From: Pseudomonas putida
Lineage (GTDB): Bacteria > Pseudomonadota > Gammaproteobacteria > Pseudomonadales > Pseudomonadaceae
DNA length: 64,000 nt
Reading direction: 5' to 3'
NCBI RefSeq assembly: GCF_004357765.1
Contig: NZ_SMTE01000020.1
Location: 1-64,000 of the forward strand
A model generated the notes under the pieces. It saw only the letters and a program-made list of their open reading frames with translations, ran no database searches and was not told the origin of the DNA. Below, one piece after another: positions 58,354-64,000 of the stretch; position 1 is the first letter of the stretch, and each line of letters opens with the position of its first letter. The translations under genes were made by a program, and so were the position numbers.

Positions 58354-59366
58354 TGGCGTTCGCCGATCGTCTGCTCGCGGCCTGGTACACCGGGCACCCG
58401 GCCCTGGCCATGCTGCGCCCGCTCGAGGCTCTATACCGACGTGTGGTGGAGCGCAAGCGCGCGCGTTTCCTCAGCGGTGAAAGCGCCAGCTATCGGGCAC
58501 CGGTGCCGGTCGTCGTGGTCGGTAACATCACTGTCGGTGGTACTGGCAAGACGCCGATGATCCTCTGGCTGATCGAGCATTGCCGCCAGCGGGGGCTCAA
58601 GGTCGGCGTGGTCAGCCGCGGCTACGGCGCCAAGCCGCCGCAACTGCCCTGGCGCGTTCGCCCCGAGCATGGCGCCGAACAGGCCGGCGACGAACCCATG
58701 CTGATCGTCCAGCGCACCGGCGTGCCTCTGATGATCGACCCTGATCGTTCCCGCGCCGTGCAGGCATTGCTGGCCAGCGAGCCGCTGGACTTGATCCTGT
58801 GTGACGACGGCATGCAGCATTACCGCCTGGCCCGCGACCTCGAGCTGGTGCTGATCGATGCTGCCCGTGGCCTGGGCAACGGCCGTTGCCTGCCGGCCGG
58901 CCCGCTGCGTGAGCCGGCCGAGCGCTTGCAGGACGCCGATGCGGTGCTGTTCAACGGTGCCAGCGAAGACCGCGCCGATGGCTTCGGTTTCTGCCTGCAG
59001 CCTACGGCGCTGGTCAACCTGCGCAGCGGCGAACGCCGCGACCTCGATCTGTTTCCCGCCGGCCAGCGCCTGCATGCCGTGGCCGGCATCGGCAACCCGC
59101 AACGTTTCTTCAACACCCTGCTGGCGCTAAACTGGCAGCCGATACCGCATCCTTTTGCCGACCACGCGCAGTTTTCTGCCCAGAGCCTGGCATTCAGTCC
59201 GCCATTGCCCCTGGTCATGACTGAGAAGGACGCGGTGAAATGCCGTGACTTCGCCGCCGACGACTGGTGGTATCTGGCCGTCGAGGCGCAGCCGACGCCG
59301 GCCTTCGCCGCCTGGTTCGACGACCAGCTGCGGCGCCTGCTGCGCGATCGACAGCCGCAGCCCTGA
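58353..59366 (+). CDS. lpxK: tetraacyldisaccharide 4'-kinase
   Basis: 337 residues. Phosphorylates the 4' position of the lipid A disaccharide precursor at the inner membrane. P-loop [15 protein letters not shown], then VSRGYG, DEPMLI and the [16 protein letters not shown] motif, all diagnostic for LpxK. The N-terminal helix ([20 protein letters not shown]) is membrane-associated. It follows the exbD-like gene by a one-base overlap. Confidence 0.97.
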   Translation: MAFADRLLAAWYTGHPALAMLRPLEALYRRVVERKRARFLSGESASYRAPVPVVVVGNITVGGTGKTPMILWLIEHCRQRGLKVGVVSRGYGAKPPQLPWRVRPEHGAEQAGDEPMLIVQRTGVPLMIDPDRSRAVQALLASEPLDLILCDDGMQHYRLARDLELVLIDAARGLGNGRCLPAGPLREPAERLQDADAVLFNGASEDRADGFGFCLQPTALVNLRSGERRDLDLFPAGQRLHAVAGIGNPQRFFNTLLALNWQPIPHPFADHAQFSAQSLAFSPPLPLVMTEKDAVKCRDFAADDWWYLAVEAQPTPAFAAWFDDQLRRLLRDRQPQP

Positions 59367-59409
59367 GCCCTTATTCAATTTCCGGCCACCTGGCCTCAAG
59401 GAAGCTTCC

Positions 59410-59595
59410 ATGGACACCAAACTGCTCGATATTCTGGCCTGCCCGATCACCAAGGGCCCGCTCAAGCTCAGTGCCGACAAGACCGAGCTGATCAGCAAGG
59501 GTGCAGGCCTGGCCTACCCGATCCGCGACGGCATCCCGGTGATGCTGGAAAGCGAGGCGCGCACCCTGACCGACGACGAGCGTCTGGACAAATGA
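59410..59595 (+). CDS. Trm112-like UPF0434 protein (YcaR type)
   Basis: 61 residues. Trm112-like small protein beginning [18 protein letters not shown], with [17 protein letters not shown]; only one Cys of the zinc knuckle remains, as usual for YcaR. Function unsettled. It lies between lpxK and kdsB, as in many gammaproteobacteria, and overlaps kdsB by four bases. Confidence 0.93.
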   Translation: MDTKLLDILACPITKGPLKLSADKTELISKGAGLAYPIRDGIPVMLESEARTLTDDERLDK

Positions 59596-60356
59596 GCGTG
59601 AATTTCACCGTGGTGATTCCCGCTCGCCTGCGCTCCACGCGCCTGCCGGGCAAGCCGCTGCTGGCGATCGCCGGCAAGCCGATGGTCCAGCATGTCTGGG
59701 AGCAGGCGCGCAAGAGTGGCGCCAGCCGCGTGGTCATCGCCACCGACGATGCCAGCATCGTCGATGCCTGCCAGGCATTCGGCGCCGAGGTGCTGCTGAC
59801 CCGCGCCGACCATGAGTCCGGCACCGACCGCCTGGCTGAAGTCGCCGCCCACCTGGGTCTGCCTGCCGACGCCATCGTGGTCAACGTGCAGGGTGACGAG
59901 CCGCTGATCCCGCCGGTGATCATCGACCAGGTAGCCGCCAATCTGGCCGCTCACCCGGAAGCCGGCATCGCCACGCTCGCCGAGCCGATCGCCGAGCCTG
60001 AAACCGTGTTCAACCCCAATGCGGTGAAGGTGATCAGCGACAAGAACGGCCTGGCCCTGACGTTCAGCCGAGCGCCGCTGCCCTGGGCTCGCGATGCCTT
60101 TGCCAAGGACCGGGACGCCCTGCCTGAAGGCGTTCCGTACCGCCGTCACATCGGCATGTACGCGTACCGCGTCGGATTCCTGCAGGACTTCGTCGGCTGG
60201 GGGCCGTGCTGGCTCGAACAGACTGAGGCGCTGGAACAATTGCGTGCCTTGTGGCACGGCGTGCGGATCCACGTCGAGGACGCCATCGAGGCCCCTGCCG
60301 TGGGCGTCGACACCCCTGAAGACCTGGAGCGCGTGCGGCGCTTGTTGGAGGCCTGA
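59592..60356 (+). CDS. kdsB: 3-deoxy-manno-octulosonate cytidylyltransferase
   Basis: 254 residues. Activates Kdo to CMP-Kdo for LPS inner core synthesis. [25 protein letters not shown] is split over residues 7-31; further motifs are [23 protein letters not shown] and [15 protein letters not shown]. It starts with ATGA overlap to the UPF0434 gene and ends with ATGCG overlap to the phosphatase gene. Confidence 0.97.
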   Translation: MSVNFTVVIPARLRSTRLPGKPLLAIAGKPMVQHVWEQARKSGASRVVIATDDASIVDACQAFGAEVLLTRADHESGTDRLAEVAAHLGLPADAIVVNVQGDEPLIPPVIIDQVAANLAAHPEAGIATLAEPIAEPETVFNPNAVKVISDKNGLALTFSRAPLPWARDAFAKDRDALPEGVPYRRHIGMYAYRVGFLQDFVGWGPCWLEQTEALEQLRALWHGVRIHVEDAIEAPAVGVDTPEDLERVRRLLEA

Positions 60357-60820
60357 TGCGCATCCTGTTCGTCTGCCTGGGCAATATCTGCCGCTCGCCC
60401 ACCGCCGAGGGCGTGCTGCGTCACCAGTTGCAGGCTGCTGGCCTTGCCGAGCAGGTGCATGTGGCGTCGGCCGGCACCGGCGACTGGCACGTGGGCAAGG
60501 CGCCGGATAGCCGTACCTGCCGAGCGGCTCTGGCGCGTGGCTACGACCTGTCGGCGCAGCGCGCCCAGCAGGTCAAGCCTGCCCACTTTGCCGAGTACGA
60601 CCTGATACTGGCCATGGATGAGAGCAACCTGGGCCATCTGCGGACCATGCGCCCGCACACTGCCAGCGGCGAACTCGACTTGTTCCTGCGACGCTATGGT
60701 GCGCCGCTCAATGAAGTCCCCGATCCATACTACGGTGGCGCCGAAGGCTTCGAGCAGGTGCTCGACCTGATCGAGGCGGCATGCCGTGAACTGATCGTTG
60801 AAATCAAGGGACGATTATGA
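60356..60820 (+). CDS. low molecular weight protein tyrosine phosphatase
   Basis: 154 residues. The active site loop VCLGNICRSPTAEG (Cys7, Arg13) and the general acid Asp in VPDPYYGG are intact. The second Asp/Tyr pair after it is typical of LMW-PTPs. Substrates in Pseudomonas are not established. It overlaps kdsB by one base and murB by four bases, a conserved order in pseudomonads. Confidence 0.95.
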   Translation: MRILFVCLGNICRSPTAEGVLRHQLQAAGLAEQVHVASAGTGDWHVGKAPDSRTCRAALARGYDLSAQRAQQVKPAHFAEYDLILAMDESNLGHLRTMRPHTASGELDLFLRRYGAPLNEVPDPYYGGAEGFEQVLDLIEAACRELIVEIKGRL

Positions 60821-61836
60821 CGATGCAGTGGCAGGAGCAGGTCTCGCTCAAGCCCTTCAATACGTTCGGCATTGATGTGAAGGCGCGCTACTTCGTTCAG
60901 GTGCACGACGACGACGAGGTGCGTGAGGCCTTGGCCGAGGCGCGTCGGCGCGGTGTGCCGGTGTTCGTCATCGGCGGTGGCAGCAACCTGTTGCTGACTC
61001 GCGATATCGACGCTTTGGTGTTGCACATGGCCAGTCGGGGCCGCCGCGTGCTGGTCGACGACGGTGAGCGGGTGGTCATCGAAGCCGAGGCTGGCGAGCC
61101 ATGGCATCCGTTCGTGCAGTGGTCGTTGGAGCAAGGCTTGTGCGGCCTGGAAAACCTCAGCCTGATTCCCGGCACTGTAGGTGCGGCGCCGATGCAGAAC
61201 GTCGGTGCCTATGGCGTCGAGATCAAGGACGTGTTCGCCGGACTGACTGCGCTGGACCGAGAAACCGGCGAGTTGCACGAATTCGACCTGCGGGCATGCG
61301 CCTTTGGTTACCGCGACAGCGTGTTCAAGCGCACCCCGGGGCGTTGGTTGATCCTGCGCGTACGGTTTGCCCTGAGCCATGCATTGCAAGCGCACCTGGA
61401 TTACGGCCCGGTGCGTCAGCGCCTGGCGGAGCAGGGGGTGCAGCAGCCGACGGCTCAGGCGATCAGCGATGCCATCTGTAGTATTCGCCGGGAAAAACTG
61501 CCGGATCCTGCCGAGCTGGGCAATGCTGGGAGTTTCTTCAAGAACCCGGTGGTCGCTGCCGAGCAAGTGCTGCGGATTCGAATCGAGCATCCGGGGGTGG
61601 TGGCCTATCCCCAGGACGATGGGCAGATGAAGCTGGCGGCGGGCTGGTTGATCGAACAAGCCGGCTGGAAGGGTTATCGCCAGGGCGATGCCGGCGTGCA
61701 TCGGTTGCAGTCGTTGGTGCTGGTCAACCATGGCCAGGCGAGTGGGGCACAGTTGCATGAATTGGCGCAGCGTATCCAGGCGGACATCCTTGAGCGATTC
61801 GGGGTGGCGTTGGAGATGGAGCCTAACCTTTACTGA
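60817..61836 (+). CDS. murB: UDP-N-acetylenolpyruvoylglucosamine reductase
   Basis: 339 residues, a type I MurB. Second committed step of peptidoglycan precursor synthesis, FAD and NADPH dependent. FNTFGIDVKARYFVQV, FVIGGGSNLLLT, SLIPGTVGAAPMQNVGAYGVEI, YRDSVFK and the proton-donor Ser in GNAGSFFKNPVV are visible. Last gene of the exbB-to-murB unit; the palindrome and terminator follow. Confidence 0.97.
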   Translation: MTMQWQEQVSLKPFNTFGIDVKARYFVQVHDDDEVREALAEARRRGVPVFVIGGGSNLLLTRDIDALVLHMASRGRRVLVDDGERVVIEAEAGEPWHPFVQWSLEQGLCGLENLSLIPGTVGAAPMQNVGAYGVEIKDVFAGLTALDRETGELHEFDLRACAFGYRDSVFKRTPGRWLILRVRFALSHALQAHLDYGPVRQRLAEQGVQQPTAQAISDAICSIRREKLPDPAELGNAGSFFKNPVVAAEQVLRIRIEHPGVVAYPQDDGQMKLAAGWLIEQAGWKGYRQGDAGVHRLQSLVLVNHGQASGAQLHELAQRIQADILERFGVALEMEPNLY

Positions 61837-61882
61837 ATGTTGGGGGGCTTTGGGTGCCTGCCGTAAGGTATTAGGCGCCTGT

Positions 61883-61913
61883 GAGATCTAGCGCCGCCCG
61901 CGCGGCGCTCGAT
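61883..61913. repeat. ATCGAGCGCCGC palindrome, copy 3
   Basis: Arms ATCTAGCGCCGC and GCGGCGCTCGAT around CCGC, with one mismatch in the left arm compared with the copies at 7168 and 14411. Between murB and rne. Confidence 0.8.
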
Positions 61914-61968
61914 TTACGCACCACCTCAGCCTCCAAGACAAGCACCTAGTGGCGCTCATCAGCGACCC

Positions 61969-62005
61969 AAAAAAAGCCCCGCCAGTTCGCACTGGCGGGG
62001 CTTTT
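61969..62005. terminator. bidirectional terminator between murB and rne
   Basis: Stem AAGCCCCGCCAGT/ACTGGCGGGGCTT with a TCGC loop, A-run before and T-run after; it serves convergent murB and rne. Confidence 0.93.
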
Positions 62006-62022
62006 TCATTCAGCCGTGGCTA

Positions 62023-64000
62023 TCAACCGTGATGAGGCTTGTGCTCATCGGCGGTTTCCAGCGCTGCCTGTTCGGCAGGCACAGCAGCGGCGGCAGCCTC
62101 GGCGGCTTTGGCGGCTGCCTCGGCTTCACGCTTGCGGCGGCGCACTTCACGTGGATCGTTCGGGGCGCGACCGTTAGGCAGCATCACGGTCGCGGCCTCG
62201 ACCACTGCCGGTGCTTCGACCGGGGCGGGCTCGGCGGTGACAGGAGCGGCTTGTTCGACCACCGGGGCGGCTTCGGTAGCTGCTTCTGGCTGGGCCTCGA
62301 CGACGGCGGCTGGCTGTTCGACCACCGGAGCCGCCTCAACGACGACTGGCGTCTGCTCGGCTTCAATGGGTTCCACAGCAGGTGCCTGCTCCGCGGTCTC
62401 TACCGGCGTTTCGGCGACCACTACCGGCAGGGCGGCAGGCGCTTGTTCGACGACTGGCTCTGGCGTGACCTCGACCACAGGTTCGCTACCGGCTTCGACC
62501 ACGGCGACCGGCTCGCTGACCGGCTGCTCGACCACTGGCGCGATAGCCACTTCCTCGACCTTGGCAGCGGTTTCGGCAACCCCTTCAGCCTGCTCGACCG
62601 GCGGGGTGGCTTCGCTGTTGTCGGTGACCGCGGTGTCGGCAGTAGCGCGCTCGGCCTGCTGGTTGGCCTCGGCTTCGGCTTCGGCGCTGATGTTACTGGA
62701 AGCGACGGCTGCAGTGACGGCCACCCCGGCGGCCAGTTGAGCGCCAAGCTCGCTGGCCTGGTGCTGCTGTGGCTGCTCTTCGCTGCCTTCTTCCTCGCCA
62801 CCCTCGATCAGCTCGCCGTTGGCATTACGCTGGCGCTCACGACGATTGCTGCGACGACGCTGGCCACGGGAGCGGCGACGTGGACGCTCGCCATCGGTGC
62901 CTTCCTGTTCGTCCTGCTGCAGTGCCTCTTCGTTCGGCAGCTGCTCCTCGGCCTGCTCTGCAGCCTGCTCGGCTGCACGTGGTTGGCGCTCTTCGCGAGG
63001 CGCTCGCGGTGCGCGTTCTTCACGTGGAGCACGCTCTTCACGCGGTGCGCGTTCTTCACGTGGAGCACGCTCTTCACGCGGTGCGCGTTCTTCACGTGGA
63101 GCACGCTCTTCGCGTGGAGCACGCTCTTCACGCGGTGCGCGTTCTTCGCGTGGAGCACGCTCTTCACGAGGTGCGCGTTCTTCGCGTGGAGCACGCTCTT
63201 CGCGCGGTGCGCGTTCTTCACGAGGTGCACGCTCTTCGCGGGCGGCTGGTGCAGCGTCCAGTGGCTCGCGCAGTTCGCGTACGCGCTCCTCACGGTTGCC
63301 ACGGCGGTCTTCGCGTGGCTGGCGTGGGGCGCGCTCTTCACGAGGCGCTCGCTCTTCACGAGGTGCACGGTCTTCGCGAGGCTGACGCTCTTCGCGTGGT
63401 GCGCGTTCGGCGCGCTCTTCCCGCGGCTTGCGCTCGTCATCGCGACGGCCATTGCGATTGCGGCTCTGCTGGCGACCGTTGCGACGCTCCTCGTTACGCT
63501 GCGGGCGCTCGGTGGCAGGCTTCTCGGTAGTCACGGCCGGGGCGGCAACTGCGGGTTCGTCCTTGCCGGCGAACAGGCTCACCAGCGACTTCACCAGACC
63601 CTTGAACAGGCTCGGCTCGGGCGCGCTGGGGGCGGGGGTCGCGGCAGGCTGCTGCGGCTCCTCGGCGGCAGCCGGAACCGGGGCGTTGGCGCGCGCCGGG
63701 GCAGTCTTGACCGCCGCTTCCTGGCGCACCAGGGTGCGGGTGGCGGTCGGCTGCGGTGCTTCTTCGGCTTCGGCGGCGGCGATTTCGTAGCTGGACTGGT
63801 TGTTCAGCACTTCCGGGTTGTCGTCGCGCAGGCGCTGGACTTCGAAGTGCGGGGTTTCCAGGTGGTCGTTCGGCAGAATGATGATGCGTGCACGGGTGCG
63901 CAGTTCGATCTTGGTGATCGAGTTGCGCTTCTCGTTGAGCAGGAAGGCTGCCACCGGAATCGGTACCTGGGCGCGCACTTCGGCGGTGCGGTCCTTGAGG
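62023..64000 (-). CDS. rne: ribonuclease E, C-terminal part (5' end outside window)
   Basis: 659 codons are present; the start lies beyond the window. The first visible residues (LKDRTAEVRAQVPIPVAAFL and NEKRNSITKIELRTRAR) are the end of the catalytic half. The rest is the disordered scaffold: PSLFKGLVKSLVSLFAGK amphipathic membrane-binding helix, a basic RNA-binding region with NRNGRRDDERKPRE, 13 tandem REERAP repeats, a second basic patch RRRSRGQRRRSNRRERQR, and a long Glu/Pro/Ala/Val region. The end RKREAEAAAKAAEAA...HKPHHG is typical of Pseudomonas RNase E. The scaffold assembles the RNA degradosome, where DeaD-like helicases can dock. Confidence 0.95.
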   Translation of the reverse strand, partial: LKDRTAEVRAQVPIPVAAFLLNEKRNSITKIELRTRARIIILPNDHLETPHFEVQRLRDDNPEVLNNQSSYEIAAAEAEEAPQPTATRTLVRQEAAVKTAPARANAPVPAAAEEPQQPAATPAPSAPEPSLFKGLVKSLVSLFAGKDEPAVAAPAVTTEKPATERPQRNEERRNGRQQSRNRNGRRDDERKPREERAERAPREERQPREDRAPREERAPREERAPRQPREDRRGNREERVRELREPLDAAPAAREERAPREERAPREERAPREERAPREERAPREERAPREERAPREERAPREERAPREERAPREERAPREERAPREERAPRAPREERQPRAAEQAAEQAEEQLPNEEALQQDEQEGTDGERPRRRSRGQRRRSNRRERQRNANGELIEGGEEEGSEEQPQQHQASELGAQLAAGVAVTAAVASSNISAEAEAEANQQAERATADTAVTDNSEATPPVEQAEGVAETAAKVEEVAIAPVVEQPVSEPVAVVEAGSEPVVEVTPEPVVEQAPAALPVVVAETPVETAEQAPAVEPIEAEQTPVVVEAAPVVEQPAAVVEAQPEAATEAAPVVEQAAPVTAEPAPVEAPAVVEAATVMLPNGRAPNDPREVRRRKREAEAAAKAAEAAAAAVPAEQAALETADEHKPHHG
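63008..63241 (-). repeat. 13 x 18-bp tandem repeat inside rne
   Basis: Thirteen in-frame 18-base units, each encoding REERAP. Two synonymous versions of the unit partly alternate, giving a 36-base higher-order period. Copy number changes would stay in frame. Confidence 0.93.

Noticed and set aside
63008-63241. Possible CRISPR array (regular short repeats)
   Set aside because: The 18-base units are contiguous without spacers and encode REERAP in frame.
62039-63530. Long plus-strand frames with Ser/Arg/Gly repeats opposite rne
   Set aside because: They arise from the tandem repeats and biased codons of RNase E read on the other strand.

Overview
The window is GC-rich chromosomal DNA from a fluorescent pseudomonad, most likely the Pseudomonas putida group. 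Evidence is the EarP/EF-P pair with a modifiable Arg32, OhrR/Ohr, a SagS-type hybrid kinase, P. putida-style REP palindromes, and a gene order that, as far as I recall, follows P. aeruginosa PA2852-PA2811 and then PA2984-PA2976. No database search was possible, so family calls rest on motifs and memory.

Layout. 0-7 kb: Gre-like factor with a small membrane protein, earP, efp, ohr/ohrR, two LysR regulators, a TauE/SafE permease, a DUF1127 protein. 7-22 kb: type II DAHP synthase, a spermidine-synthase-fold protein, deaD behind a structured leader, ygiD, tpm, htpX, alaA, an oxidative-repair set (msrB, gpx, and fRMsr further on), sagS, a DUF815 ATPase, a membrane-anchored coiled-coil protein, and a Glu-Gly-Glu-Gly-Gly tRNA cluster. 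22.5-49.1 kb: accessory DNA between a PA2817-family gene and fadE. 49-64 kb: fadE, a GST, an ABC-2 exporter, a DUF2062 protein, comEC, exbB-exbD-lpxK-UPF0434-kdsB-PTP-murB, and the 3' part of rne.

The accessory segment is the most unusual part. A chaperone-usher fimbrial operon reads on the minus strand (pilin 47.3 kb, chaperone 46.7 kb, usher 26.7 kb, tip adhesin 24.1 kb), but about 19 kb lies between chaperone and usher. That stretch holds a 1687-residue RHS/YD-repeat protein with a 137-residue upstream partner, ending at a strong minus-strand terminator. Divergent from it is a plus-strand array of large proteins without recognisable export signals. They fall by eye into two paralogous sets: family A (34575, 36977, 47624), with a shared N-terminal block and Ig-like modules, and family B (32730, 40129, 44534), made of repeated beta-sandwich-like modules. 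A pertactin-type autotransporter sits inside the array, and one family A member lies beyond the pilin gene. I see no integrase or transposase, and the REP elements common in the backbone are absent here. I regard the RHS plus family A/B set as a candidate undescribed system, possibly a polymorphic toxin or surface-interaction locus; its function is unknown.

The rest is core metabolism and stress physiology: translation of polyproline motifs, peroxide and methionine-sulfoxide repair, aromatic amino acid synthesis, LPS/Kdo and peptidoglycan precursors, and RNA turnover.
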